Translations under genes and position numbers: made by a program
Source of the DNA: Prosapia bicincta
Taxonomy: Eukaryota; Arthropoda; Insecta; Hemiptera; Cercopidae
Direction: 5' to 3'
DNA: 64,000 bases
Assembly: GCA_036971475.1 (NCBI GenBank)
Contig: JBAIZL010000005.1
Span: 174,328,886-174,392,885, forward strand
Notes under the pieces: model-generated
Told to the model about the DNA's origin: nothing
Database searches by the model: none
What the model saw: only the letters and a program-made list of their open reading frames with translations
Shown here: positions 22,739 to 35,280 of the stretch, piece after piece
Position numbering within the stretch: the first letter of the stretch is position 1
Layout of the letters: each line of letters begins with the position of its first letter

Positions 22739-25700
22739 TGAAAATATAATAACGTCAAACTAAAATGTTAATGATGGTAATTCACTTGAAAAGTTATATA
22801 CCAAAACTAGGGTCACATTTTAATAAAGTCATTCAGAATGGCCACATTTAAATAATTTATTTACTAAACATAAGTGTTTTATCCTATTAACAAGGATATG
22901 TGTGATATCGTGTTTGAATGTGTCAAGCTAATAGTTCGTAATATCATGAACTACAGTAATCACTTTTAGCGACCTTGACAGCTACACTAAAACGGTCATA
23001 GTAAGTATGTTATTCGGCTGGGTTCTATATTTTTCAAAAACTTAATTGTGCATAGGATTTTAAATAACTTTAAAACATTTTCTATTAATTATTAAATAAA
23101 TTAGTTTCTTATTTTCAATAAGTTGAAAACAAAACAAAAAGTTTTCAACTCTGTGCTCTATGTGGCATCTAGCAGCAATCATTAAAACTACTTCACAGTT
23201 TTTTCGTCATTATAAATTATTCAACATTTCCTAGTTATAAACGTTTCCTTCTTCGGTGGATCAATATCGTCCCTTGAAATATTATTCTCATAGCTACGTC
23301 CAAAAGATGATTTTTACGGGACTCCTGATCCTTATCAAATATGAAAGGCAAAATAAGAGGTTATCAAATACTTTAATGAAATTATGATCATTTTGTAAAT
23401 TTATTGTTCCTTCAAACAATTAGAATTAGCTGAAATGAAAATAAGGAGAAGAAATACAAGGTGAAAGATAACTGAACGAAAAAATATAACGTTTTAAGAC
23501 GATGTTTAAAAGCATTTGTAGTGTCTCAGACTTTATACGTGGTACTCACAAATTTTAAACTGAACCTAATATTTTACCTGAACTAAGTGGATGATTTATT
23601 TAAATCGATTTTTTAGGAGCAGATTTTCTCTCGCGATTGTATTTTATATAAAAAAATATATCTGGACTGGAAGTTGCATTCCCTTATTAAACACGTTACT
23701 AAACCCGATTTCAAATTTATAGATATTGGAGACTAGAGGGTCATTTCGCCTTACGAGAGGGATTCTGAGTTCCCGAGGGAATGTCGAAGGGTGATAATTC
23801 AGAATTAAATGTATTTTATTGGGGTTTGGATTTCTTAAAAATATACTGAAATGGTTTTTTATTTCAATTCTTCACTACTATTATTAATTGCTACCTGATT
23901 TTAAGGGGTTTTAAATGATGCATTCTTTTGAATAACAACCATAAAATTTTTTAAATCTTTTTAGTATATACGAGTATAATTGCTAAACGATGCTTTAAAA
24001 AAAGTCAAATAGAAGTAAGACCTTTATTACAAGAATTTTGAAAAATAGGTAAATATTATTTACGGTGGAGCGGATAAACCTTTTTTTAAAAAAAACTCTC
24101 CCCTGGCTCTATTTTTAATGAGCTTTAAGTGTAAATGCATAAAATGCACAAAATATTCTTGTTCAGAACTGATGTTCATGAAAAATGCTTCTGTTTTGAA
24201 ACTCATGTTGCTGTGACGTTTTTCCAGAAACTTGACAAAGTAGAACATTTTAAAAGTTTAAAATCTTTTCAATTTAATCAGTTTAAAAAATACATTATTC
24301 AAAAATAAGGATATCGGCACACCAACTTTGGTCACAACTAGCGCCACACCCACTACAGCCTCAAGTAGCGGCACAATTTTCAGTCACTAGGTGTCACTGT
24401 GGTTACAAGGTTTTAAATAAACATTAGCGAAGTCTTTATGAAAACAAAAAAATTTTTGTTGTTAAGTAAATTAGCTCGTTTAAAGTTAAAATTTAATCCC
24501 TAACACGGATATCTGAATGAAATCAGGAGAGAGTATTTTGAAATGAAAATAACTCCAAACTTGTACAAAAAAAACCGAAATAGTAATGCCAACATCCTGT
24601 AAATAATGATTCTACTTAAATAGGGACAATACATTATATACCTTTTTCAAAAGCAAACATTTCGTGACTCAGTAGCTGAAAAATATATACTCAGTATAAA
24701 GAAAACAAAATACAAGATAATGTTATTAATTAACCAATTTTTATCTAGATCGTCATTTAGGAAACTTTAGTACTTTTGGCAACGTATTAAAGGCAAATAC
24801 AAGCACTGCGTCTTCTACTAACATTCCTAATACATTGTCTTCCAATGTTAGATTAAACATGGCAGATTAAACTTTACCGCCAAGCTAAAGCTGGGTGCTT
24901 AACTAAACTGCTAGAGTCAAGTTTAATACTTAAACTTCGGTTAGTTTTAAAACGAAAGAATGAGTGCGCCTAGATTAGTGTTAGTATTATGACAAATGCA
25001 AACACCTCACACATGTTTTGTATTTTAAAAATCGAACCTTCAAACTGCGAATTATATTAAACAACTTTATAGAATCAAACAAATTATGTCAGTAAAATAT
25101 CGTAGAAACTATTCTAATTAAGAATTTCTTTTTGTGAACTAACCTTCAAGGAAACTAAAAACCATTTTAAGTGAGATTAAATAGAGTTTGTTATATATTT
25201 TTGGTTTATACGAAGTCTAAACTTCAAATTTTAAAAGCTTGCCTTAATTATTTACGAAATAGAATCATAAGAATATCTGGGGACAATCTGTAGTTTCATA
25301 ATATACCTTTTTAATTTGAAGCTAAAATTATAGGTTTGCAAGAACGATATTTTCGATATAGTATTCAATTTAAAAAATCTTTTATGATTAATAATATAGA
25401 AACTGATGAGCTCCACAAGTCAAGTAGTAATTATGTACTATCGATATTTTAATCATATGTACAGAACATCCTAGTGGCCAATTTCAAGACTAGAATATTA
25501 ATCAAAAATTCTAAAAACATTTTAAAAATTGTAGAAAAATAATACACCGAAATACATTTCAAAACAATGTACCCGTCCAAAATCGAAAAGACTGCCATGA
25601 TGTCAAAACAAATCATAGGATGATTTCATATGTGCCGTGCTATGCATTGAACAATGTAAAAATGATATCTGTTTAAGGAAAATTAGGTTACAATGAGCTT

Positions 25701-26706
25701 AAAAAGTGTGTTCTCATCTCTAGGTGCTACTTTTCTAGGTACCATTTCTTAGGTTCATCTGTATTTCTTACACATTGTTGTAGATCTGAATTTCTTGTAA
25801 CTGACACATTTTAATTTCAGAGATACAAAAAGTGTTTTAAAATAAACATATGTTCTCTTGCAGCAAGCTTAAATAACTTGGAAGCATGAGAACAGTGTAA
25901 AATATTCTATTAAATACAACTATCTACTAAATACATTTTATATGAAGCATATGCCGATATATCTTAAAAATTAAATTTAAATGGCAATTAATAATTAATT
26001 TTAAAAACACACGAAACACATTAAGACTCAAACAAAACCTAGAACATTAGCTCTTTTACCTAGGACGTCAGCTTTAAACAGTTCACTTACAATTGTATAA
26101 AAATACCGAAAGCAAGTCATTGTTTTTTTAACTAACAGAATACTCTTCAAACACCACCAACGCGCACGGACACTACAACCAAATTCCTAAATGCGAATGA
26201 ATAAAATTAAGTATTTTTTACCGCAACTGAGCTATTTTCGAAGTAAACTAAAATGTTGTTTACTAAAATGTCGATTACATTCGACACACTAGATGTCACC
26301 TTAAACTGTTGTACAATGGGGGCTCAGACCCGGGTAAAAAAAAAATACTGTTACTGATGTCTTCAAGGTCAAAAAGAGTAAACAAACACGTTCACTAAAA
26401 GCAAATGGAGAATCTTTCTAAGAATGATTCATGTGATTCTTACTTAGTGGCGACAGCTATTAAGCTCAGTTGGGTTTCTCAGAATATTCTTTACGATAGC
26501 TCATCCATGCCCAACAGGATATGACTCGATTTTGTAGTTTTATCTAGCTATTGCCTTATGGATTGTTTCTTAGAAATTGCGTTGAAAGTGTAAGGTTAAG
26601 CACCTGTTATAATTTACTGTTTTCACATACATTTATGAATTTATTAACTCTAACAATTCTTTAATAAAGACCATAAAATTTTATACAGAGCACAGTAGCG
26701 TTATTA
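22736..26706. other. Gene-free AT-rich stretch
   Basis: About 4 kb with no convincing coding frame, RNA gene, tandem repeat or terminal inverted repeat that I can recognise. Isolated short frames such as 24060-24248 have no motifs. If a host intron lies in the window, this is one of its plausible parts. Confidence 0.5.
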
Positions 26707-26782
26707 TGATAAATAAATAACAATAACATTTGTTACCAATATTTAAATATTTGTAGCAAGGGTTATTGTTATTTATTTATCA
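26707..26782. repeat. Inverted repeat, 21-bp perfect arms
   Basis: TGATAAATAAATAACAATAAC and its exact complement enclose 34 bases that are themselves partly self-complementary (AATATTTAAATATT). The segment TTTGTAGCA(A/C)GGGTTATTGTT also occurs near 2483-2502, so this is a small dispersed element. Confidence 0.75.
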
Positions 26783-26820
26783 AAGACCATAAATGTAATA
26801 TGTTTTATAGCAGTTTATCA

Positions 26821-26914
26821 TTATAATATTTTAAATAATAAACCCAATAACCACAAATTAACTTTATTTAACTTTATATTGTGGTTATTGGGTTTATTAT
26901 TTAAAATATTATAA
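26821..26914. repeat. Hairpin with 36-bp perfect stem
   Basis: Arms 26821-26856 and 26879-26914 are exact complements around a 22-base loop. The AACCCAATAACCA part of the arm recurs at about 53.75 kb beside a family-E repeat core, so the hairpin looks like two family-E tails fused head-to-head. Confidence 0.85.
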
Positions 26915-29900
26915 CATAGCCCACAGTTGCTCAAGAAATTATTATAGTTTATCATTAGTCAATCATCTTCAATTTTTTGCTTAAAAATACATGTAAAAAA
27001 TCTTTTAATACCTCAGATACCATAAATAGTTCTTAAATTTTGATGAAATTCGAACATAACCTAAATACACATATAAATGATAATTGCATACGAAGAATGT
27101 TCTCTATAAAATAAAACACTATAAACAATATAATAATAAGTTTGAACTACCTGATACTGAAGGGTCAAAATGTAAAATTTTCACTACCTAACTTCACAAA
27201 AAAAAAGGTTTTGTATGATTTAAATGTTAGGAATTGCCTCACTTGATTATATATCATTATTATCAAAGTATATTTTTAAAAAATAGCAAAATATGGTTCA
27301 TTTGGCAAGGTTTAGTTATTAAAAAAAAAAGAAATAAACTTCAGAAACTTATTGAAGTAACTTATTAAGAAGCAAAGTGGTGATCAGTGAATTTTGGTAT
27401 AATCTAAATCTCTGCATCGCTGCACTGACAAAGAGTGCAGGGTTTCATGTACGACGTGGACTTGAGCTCTGTCTTAGATTAGTTGCTATGTTTTTTTTAT
27501 AGAAACCAAATCTGTCTTAGTCGAATACTTTTAAGCTATATTCTAATAAAGCTTTGACGTAATGTATCATTCTAAACACAACGAAAAAACACTAGATTTT
27601 ATATCCTTATATAATTTTCAAAATTTTAAATTTTTAGGGCGTAATTACAAGGTTTTATTATTTTTCTTGCTCAAAAAGTATATCTACATTAGCAGGTATA
27701 ATGTACTCTTTGTGTGTGTAAAATCCATTACGTTCAAGTTACCGAAAATTATTGCCTTAATGTTACCTAAAATAATTTCTTTAAAAAAATCGAAAATTCC
27801 ATCCTAACCAGACAAATCATAACTATTAATAGTAACCAGACACATTAATAGCAATGAGATATGACACATAAATGTTCTTGTGTTATTGTACTTAACTATT
27901 CCATCACATCCTCTATATAATTTACCTAGGTATAACGAAGATCGTACAACCAAAAAACTAGTTGATGTGTGATAAAGTAATATTTCGAAAGCCACCTATT
28001 GAATTAAGTCATCCAGCTTATGAGCCTTTCTCAAAATCCATTTCATTAGGTCGACCAAAGAAAAAGAATTTTCAACTGCCGGCAACACGAGCCTTATTTA
28101 TTTCTGGTATTTGGTTTGCTCACTAACAAATGAAGTTTGCTCCACAGCATTATCTGTTTCACAGTCGTGACATGAAAAACTTGTGCACCCAGTGTGCACC
28201 ATAAAGTTAACATTCATTATATAGTTGTGGAAACACTGTATTTGCAACTTCCATTTAAATCAACAAAAACTATAGATTTCAAGTGGCCAACAGCAAACAA
28301 GTTGAGAATTACTTTATCCTCTTCCAAAATAGTCACGGATAATGCAACAGCATTATGTTTTTAACGTTCTATGTATACGAAAGTAGTCTAAGTTTAGAAT
28401 TAGGACTGTGGTTTATGTCATACTGAAACTTTTAAGCATTCTGAGTTTTCCGAGGTTTTAAATTATTTTTCACTCGTTTAGAATGTATTTTCAAGTAACA
28501 TATGAGAAAAGCAAGAACATCGATGGGGACAGACTAACGGCAAACTATTTCTATGAGTTTATTCATTAAAATATATATTTTTTTAATATTGCGAATTCTC
28601 TTATTGCCTGACAGTGTCTTACTTGGTGTGAGTGAGAACTACTTAAGGTTTAAGTTTTTGTTCATAAAAATAAATATTGTTAAAATTATTTTTATCCTTT
28701 TCGCACTATGGGAAAGAAATATCATGGCATTTTATACACATACAGTACTGAGCGGTTGTAAAGCGATCCAAGAAAATTTCATTGAAGAATCTAATGTTTT
28801 GAAAAGACTTGAAAATCTTAAAGATCGGATGTCTGGTAGCATAATAATGTGTTTGAGAAATGCTATGTGACCGACTCATACAAGAATAGGCTCTAGAAAA
28901 AGGAGTTGTTTTGGTTAATCTTAATTGAAAATGATTTTTTTTTATTCGATAGTTAAAATCGAAAAATATTCTTTGAATTTCTATTATTCAAAACTGGAGT
29001 ACTATAATTATGACATAAAAAAATTCTATTATGGCGTACTAAATGTTCATTTTCCTTACAACGTCAAGTGATATGCTGTGCGTTACTGTTATATCTATAA
29101 TCATCCTAAAACTATGCTATACACTTATATACTTTTTGGCTACAATTGTAAAAGTAATTTCTACAATTTCGAATGAAGAAATTGTTTTACATCTCAGTTA
29201 AAATTAAAAACCTTTTGGCCAAAATAATACCATCACGGTCAGTGAGTTATAAATACTACAAAATTTTAAATACAACATCTTATTGAGACTTCTAAATGTG
29301 TAGTGAGAGTTATAATTTAGATTTTGTAGTAGCTATAATTCATCGATGGTGACCACGTTGTCGTCAAAACGCTTTTGAGTCGATGTTATTAATTGTGAGA
29401 CCGTATGCACTATTCAATAGTTATTACAAAACTAAATCCTAATAAGGGAATTACAAATTTTAAAGCTAAAAGACAATTGCATTATCTCCAAGAATAAAAC
29501 TTTTCGAAACGACATTCATTACTTTGTTACAAGCACGTGCTTAGAATAATAACAGATCTGAGTTTCTGTATTTCGTCGGCTTTGCTTCCAATACATCCAC
29601 CCGAGTTATGTTCCCAATCAGTGTTACCCCTCCCTTGTGTTATTGTGTTAACAGTTTTGTATAGTAAAGCTTTCATGAAACCCTCGGTGCGTTAGGCCTT
29701 AGAGGCCATTTGATTAGCCCGGTTCGTTCAAAGTAATTCGCTGAAATTGTATTACAGAATTTTTTATTGATAATTTAAAAAATGTTCGGTCCATTGTGGT
29801 AAAATAAAAATTTCAAACCCTGATTGAGAATAGGTTTATTTAGAAAAACCAACCTGACCGAGCAATAAGACTAACGTTGCCAGTACCTTGTCCACGTATC

Positions 29901-30149
29901 CTTACTTCCTACAGGTCAAGATTAAACACCTTGCTTGACCCCGATAGAGAGTAGGACGAGGCACATTAAACCCATGATATGTCCTAAACCACAATTCTAC
30001 GATTTTATCCCAACGAATACTCTATCCGCTATTCACATACATGTCTAATCATTAAATAGCGATAGTTGTCATATTGATTTAATGTCATGAAACTGTTAAA
30101 ATAACCTTTAAAGTATCTTGCAATAATTAACCCCTTCTGTATATATATA
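26915..30149. other. Gene-free AT-rich stretch
   Basis: No gene recognised. The plus frame 28553-28870 (105 codons) has hydrophobic N-terminal residues from AT-rich codons and a more balanced C-terminal half, but no known domain, splice context or neighbour supports it. Confidence 0.5.
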
Positions 30150-30290
30150 GACGATAAAATATGTATTCTTGTAATTAATGAAAAAATAAGAGAAGATACA
30201 AATACAAGAATAAATTATTGACTCTTCCAATTCAAAGCTTTTCGTTGGCAAACAGTACCAACATCATCAGGAATAACAAAGAATGCCATA
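30150..30290 (-). mobile_element. PLE terminal fragment
   Basis: It contains AGATACAAATACAAGAAT (family-B-like) and a family-A-type hammerhead core, then stops. It is a solitary end with no coding remnant. Confidence 0.7.
30230..30274 (-). ncRNA. Hammerhead-like ribozyme motif, PLE copy 5
   Basis: Minus strand: ATTC, CTGATGA, T, GTTGGTA-CTGTT-TGCCAAC (7 bp, one wobble), GAA, palindrome AAGCTT, T, GAAT. Stem I ATTC/GAAT pairs. One of the best-preserved copies. Confidence 0.62.
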
Positions 30291-30485
30291 TATACCATTA
30301 CTAATTATATTTACCAAACGCTGCTATCACATCTACTACAATATTGTCACGTTTATTAATCTGCTGCCATTTTTTATTTTATCTGTATCTGTTTATCTGC
30401 ACCTGATTTTATTCTAGGAAACTTTAGAAATATGATACTAATAAGACGTTGATATTGCAATCCTTAGATGTAATTCTTCTTCTCG
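30291..30485. other. Short unassigned stretch
   Basis: Nothing recognised. It may be interior sequence of the adjoining PLE fragment. Confidence 0.4.

Positions 30486-30555
<70 letters not shown>
30486..30555. repeat. (TA)n microsatellite
   Basis: About 70 bases of TA, left of a PLE family-C palindrome. Confidence 0.95.
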
Positions 30556-30559
<4 letters not shown>

Positions 30560-30589
30560 TATGGTGATATGTTTTCTTGTAATATCGTT

Positions 30590-30712
30590 AATAAATTTAA
30601 AATATTTCAAAAACAAGAATACTTTTAATGAATATATATTATAATAGATATAATATATTATAGAATAAATATATTCATTAAAAGTATTCTTGTTTTTGAA
30701 ATATTTTTAATT

Positions 30713-30718
<6 letters not shown>
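30590..30718. repeat. Palindrome of PLE family-C ends
   Basis: The arm contains AATATTTCAAAAACAAGAAT then ACTTTTAATGAATATA, the same sequence as the PLE ends near 38.98 and 40.37 kb, followed by its complement. The core (GAAAAGCTTT) is absent, so the joining point lies outside it. A TA array adjoins on the right; the left array is about 35 bases away. Confidence 0.85.

Positions 30719-30719
<1 letters not shown>

Positions 30720-30746
<27 letters not shown>
30720..30746. repeat. (TA)n microsatellite
   Basis: Short TA array between the family-C and family-B palindromes. Confidence 0.9.
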
Positions 30747-30803
30747 TTAATATATAAAGAACTAAGTCAAAATACAAACACAAGAATTATAATTGAATTT
30801 ACA

Positions 30804-30847
30804 ATTCAAAGCTTTTCGTTGGCTAACAGTAGCAACATCATCAGGAA
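30804..30847 (-). ncRNA. Hammerhead-like ribozyme motif, PLE copy 6
   Basis: Left arm of the palindrome. ATTC, CTGATGA, T, GTTGCTA-CTGTT-AGCCAAC, GAA, AAGCTT, T, GAAT. One mismatch weakens stem II relative to the right arm. Confidence 0.58.
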
Positions 30848-30883
30848 TATTAAACAATTGTGTAATACAATGAATTGTTTAAT

Positions 30884-30928
30884 ATTCCTGATGATGTTGG
30901 TACTGTTAGCCAACGAAAAGCTTTGAAT
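30884..30928 (+). ncRNA. Hammerhead-like ribozyme motif, PLE copy 7
   Basis: Right arm. ATTC 30884-30887, CTGATGA 30888-30894, T, GTTGG and CCAAC (30896-30900 and 30910-30914), GAA at 30915-30917, palindrome AAGCTT, T, GAAT 30925-30928. All parts are present. Confidence 0.62.
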
Positions 30929-31003
30929 TGTAAATTCAATTATAATTCTTGTATTTGTATTTTGACTTAGTTCTTTATTAATACACAAGAATAAATATTG
31001 CGA

Positions 31004-31007
<4 letters not shown>

Positions 31008-31071
<64 letters not shown>
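31008..31071. repeat. (TA)n microsatellite
   Basis: TA array between family-B and family-D PLE ends. Confidence 0.95.
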
Positions 31072-31075
<4 letters not shown>

Positions 31076-31285
31076 AATAAACACTTTCATAAACATGAAT
31101 ACTGTATTTCATTTTATTTTACATATTTAATTTCAGCTGAAGCTTTTCGTTGATTAACAGTATCAGAATTTTCAACACTTATTTACTACCGTACAGTTCT
31201 ATAACTACATCAGGACTGTCATCAGACACGTTTTGAAAATACTGATACTGTTAATCAGCGAAAAGCTTCTGTTTGAAATAACTGT
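31076..31285. repeat. Inverted repeat of PLE family-D ends
   Basis: Complementary arms of about 45 bases (near 31127-31172 and 31232-31279) carry ACTGATACTGTTAATCA, then CGAAAAGCTTC or GCGAAAAGCTTC. Stem II pairing and the AAGCTT palindrome remain, but CTGATGA has decayed to a TTGAAAA-like form. About 60 bases of non-palindromic sequence lie between the arms. Confidence 0.8.
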
Positions 31286-31539
31286 ATAAAAGATATACAC
31301 AGAATAGATAAAGATATATACATTTTCCGCAATATATTTGTAGCAAAAACTCATGCTCTGAATATGTTCGAAACAAAGCAGATAAAAAATAGGATGATAG
31401 TAGTAAAAAATACTTAACGCAGATATATTTCATTATAAAATATGTTACTTAGAACTTTATTCCTGTCGAAAAACTAGTGACGTTATCATCGCCATTACCA
31501 ATGCTTAAATTTAGAATTTAACTGCTTTTTTTAATAACA
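31286..31539. other. Short unassigned stretch
   Basis: Nothing recognised. Confidence 0.4.
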
Positions 31540-32770
31540 AGTTCAAACTAATTACTAAAATGTAACTCTAACCTGATATTAAATACGTAAATACTAAAAT
31601 CTCAATATAACCTAACAAATAATACATAACTACGAAATTCTAAATATAACCTCACACTAAATGCAAGAGTACTAAAATCTTAATACAACCTAATAATAAA
31701 TACTCAGTCATTATATTCTAAATGTAACCTATTACTAAATACCTAACTATTAAAATCTAAATGCAACCTAGCAATAAGTAATCAAATACTAAAAAGTAAA
31801 TATAACCTAATACTAAATGCTTGAATACTAAAATCTGTATAGATCCTAATACTAAATACTGAAAAATAAATATAAACTAATACTATTATATAAGTATAAC
31901 CTACTAAAATAATAAATATAACTTAACATTAAATTTAAATAGAAATAAATATTAAAATCTAAATATAACCTAATACCTAAATTCTAAAACGTAACTTATA
32001 AAATCTAGATATAACCTAACACTAAATATTCAACTAATAAAATCCCAATAAAATCTAACATTAAATACTTGAATACTAAAACCCATATATAACTTAATAC
32101 TAAATACTTGAAAATAAACACAACCTAATACTAAATACTTTAATACTAAAAAGAAAATATAACCTATACCAACTACTTGAATACTAAATCTATATATAAC
32201 CTTATATTAAATTCCTAAATACTAAAACATAAATATAACTTAAACTAAAATATAAATAGAACTAATAATAAAATCTAAATATAGCCAAATACTTAAATAA
32301 TAAAACTTAACTTATAAAACCTAGATATAACCTAACACTAAATACTCGACTAATAAAATACCAATACGATCTAACATTAAATACTTGAATACTAAAATCC
32401 ATGTACAACCTAATACTAAATACTTTGAAACTAAAACAATAAATACACCCTGATATTAAATACTAAAATTTCAATATAACCTAATAGTTAATATTAACTA
32501 TAATCTATCACCTAACACAAAATACTTAAATACTAAAATCAATATATAACCTAATACTAAATACTTAAAAGTAAATATACATATACTAAATACTAAAATC
32601 TAGCTATTACCTAGTGCTAAATACGCAACAACTAAAAAGTATCAATAAATATTGAAATACTAATACCTATTATAACCTAATACTAAAATCTAAATATAAC
32701 CTAATTCTAGAATCTATATATAACCTAATACTAAATAGTAATATCTTAATGTAACTTAACACTAAATTCC
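31540..32770. repeat. Decayed tandem array, about 39-bp period
   Basis: Some thirty degenerate copies of a unit of the form AACCTAATACTAAATACTT, GAATACTAAAATC, TAAATAT. Spacing is near 39 bases where units are complete, with many partial units and indels. The array is old. The minus frame 32670-32900 at its right end is an artefact of the repeat. Confidence 0.9.
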
Positions 32771-34140
32771 TAGATACTAAAGACATATAGAATAAAATTA
32801 AAAAGTAACTAAAATTTGTATAAGTAATAAATATATTTAGATGAAGTAGGAAGTCAATATGAAGATCATATATTGTTTTGGCGCCGTCTTTTAACACCAT
32901 TTCATTACGTGAAGATTTTAAATGTTGTAATGTCTATAATTAGACCTGGTCTGTTATTCCCATTGCACTCGGACGTCTACTTTGTAATTGGCAGTTTTAA
33001 TTTGGTTGCAGCTGTAACCGTTTCGTAACATTGGACATGTATTGAGTGGTAGTCGACACACGGATTATGGAAATAGGACAAGCTTTTAAAAAAAAGTGTC
33101 AACAGGTTGCGTGCAGGTTCCGTTTGAAGGGGTATAGTAAGATTGTTTGTGTGTGCTTTTGAAGATGGAACCATCAATAGAAGGGGCTACCGTCTATTAA
33201 AGAAGCTATTCTTTATTGTATAGAGCTTCTCCAATTCCAAATAAGATGCTTTGGGTATTTTTTTAGAATGCTATAAACTTACTGTATGGTTTAATTGTTC
33301 ACCTACTATTCCAAACTCATTACGCTATACACATTTGTTTGCCTAACTGGCCCCGTGTGCAGAGTGTCTGGATTGATGTGTGGTGGATATGTCTTTAAGT
33401 GTGTGTATTGTGGAAGTTAATGTTGCCGTTGGTGGTATTTATTCTGGGGTAACGCGAATGACGTCAACCCCACTTTGTAAGTGCAGTCTCTCTAAAGCTA
33501 CTGCGAAAATTGAAAATACATTCAAACAACCAGAAAGTTATTTTAAATGTCGATAACGAAAATAGTGGGTAAAACGCATTAATTATCTACTAAAGCATCT
33601 CACTCTTTATTAGTTACTTTGTCGATTATCGTGACACTATGTTATACCTCATTACTATACAGCTGTATTACAATATACCTACAAACTGCCCGGTTAGGTT
33701 GAATTTGGGTATGAATGAAAAATTTAATATACTCAAAGCAAAACTATTGCCAAAGTAAACATGTGGTATTTATTCTCTACAGCTTTGCAAGTTGCGTACT
33801 TAACCAATCAGCGATAAAAAAAAACTTATTCTTTTACCACCAATTTATCCTAAATGGATACTTAGTAGCTATAAGCTATAGGTTATACTGATATGTAGAC
33901 ATTTTACTACAACGTACTGCTCGGTTTTGTTTACAAACTTTTACTTTATGCAATTTTAATATTACTCAATGGAGGTTATGTTTTGTTTAACAATAAATAA
34001 TGGTTTAAATTTGAAACGAAAAATCAAGTCAACCAATACCTATATTTTGCGTATTTAATTTATTTTTGAAGTGACTACGTATCCCTCAGTATGACTATAC
34101 TTTTGCACGGGATTGATCCGATCGCACCCATCAAGAGACG
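32771..34140. other. Gene-free stretch
   Basis: No gene recognised. A GC-richer patch at 33320-33500 contains no coding pattern that I can identify. Confidence 0.5.
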
Positions 34141-34141
34141 C

Positions 34142-34143
<2 letters not shown>

Positions 34144-34191
<48 letters not shown>
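34144..34191. repeat. (TA)n microsatellite
   Basis: TA array with no recognised mobile element beside it. Confidence 0.95.
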
Positions 34192-34196
<5 letters not shown>

Positions 34197-34552
34197 GATA
34201 TACATTTACTTTTATTACTTTCGACAATCTCGACTGATACGTTACGGCAGGAGTTTATTTTTAAATCAATATATGAATATATATATATGATAATTTAAAA
34301 ATCAGTGATGAATTTTGTTTTATATGTATAGCTTAAATATATATTTATTTTATATTGTATATATTTTTATTTATCTTTATATAAAAATGTATATTAAACG
34401 GTTATGGAATCTTTAAATGCAGCATATACGTATATAATACGTACAGAATATATATCACGGGGCTTTCAAATTTAAAAAAATGTTGATGATATTTTATAAT
34501 TACACTAAATTATACAACAATGTGTACATAAACAGTATATGTATATTGTTTA
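34192..34552. other. AT-rich spacer
   Basis: Low-complexity AT-rich DNA with short ATAT runs. Nothing else seen. Confidence 0.5.
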
Positions 34553-34554
34553 TA

Positions 34555-34622
<68 letters not shown>
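34553..34622. repeat. (TG)n-(TA)n microsatellite
   Basis: A short TG run passes into about 55 bases of TA, then a few TTTA units. Confidence 0.95.
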
Positions 34623-34627
<5 letters not shown>

Positions 34628-34701
34628 TTATTTATTTATCTTAAATAATTTTTTTATAAATGTGTATATAAACAATCGATATTATCTACATACATAAATG
34701 G

Positions 34702-34712
<11 letters not shown>

Positions 34713-34767
<55 letters not shown>
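34713..34767. repeat. (TA)n microsatellite, left flank of an inverted-repeat unit
   Basis: TA array ending exactly at the terminal inverted repeat that begins at 34768. Confidence 0.95.
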
Positions 34768-34769
<2 letters not shown>

Positions 34770-35197
34770 TGATACGTATTCCTTCACGGATGGATAAATA
34801 TGATGAATAGTTACTATTTGGAGTACATCCGTTCATTCTGCACTCCATAAATTCGCAGTTCTGACGTTTCGCTAGAATCTCATCCAGCATTGACGAGGTG
34901 AACCCAACAACAGTAGAAGAGCGAGAAACGTCGGAACTGCGAATTTATGGACTGCAGAATTTACGGATGTACTGCAGATAGTAACTATTCACCATATATA
35001 TATATATGATGAATAGTTACTATCTGGAGTACATCCGTTCATTCTGCAGTACATAAACTCGCAGTTCCGACGTTTCGCTAGAATCTCATCCAGAAATGAC
35101 AAGGTGAACCCAACAACAGTAGACTCTTCTAGATAGTACTATCTTCCAGATAGTAACTATTCATCATATGTTTCCATCCGTGAAGGAATACGTATCA

Positions 35198-35199
<2 letters not shown>
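34768..35199. mobile_element. 432-bp inverted-repeat unit between TA arrays
   Basis: Outer 27-base ends (GCTGATACGTATTCC followed by TTCACGGATGGA, 34768-34794 and 35173-35199) are exact inverted copies. Inside, a segment of about 110 bases containing GTTACTATCTGGAGTACATC and CGACGTTTCGCTAG occurs directly at about 34801 and 35007, and a shorter part is inverted at 34921-34993. On the minus strand each direct copy reads CTGGATGAGATTCTAGC, then GAAACGTC, so a PLE relationship is possible. No coding sequence. It could also be a MITE. Confidence 0.75.

Positions 35200-35247
<48 letters not shown>
35200..35247. repeat. (TA)n microsatellite, right flank of the inverted-repeat unit
   Basis: TA array starting exactly at the outer edge of the right inverted repeat. 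Confidence 0.95.
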
Positions 35248-35251
<4 letters not shown>

Positions 35252-35280
35252 GTGAATATGTTGATAATTAATTATAATCT

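Larger units (their letters stand above)
30756..30976. repeat. 221-bp palindrome of PLE ends, two hammerhead-like cores head-to-head
   Basis: Arms begin AAAGAACTAAGTC and run through a complete hammerhead-like core on each strand to a centre near 30866 with about 13 unpaired bases. Differences between arms are few. The frame 30806-30988 on the minus strand merely crosses the palindrome. Confidence 0.9.

Noticed and set aside
28553..28870. 105-codon plus-strand frame as a membrane protein
   Set aside because: The hydrophobic start follows from AT-rich codons and nothing else supports a gene.
34113..34298. Frames rich in Ile-Tyr repeats (also near 8253, 34654 and 51484)
   Set aside because: They are translations of (TA)n arrays with a few flanking codons, except the GIY-YIG copies, which were annotated.
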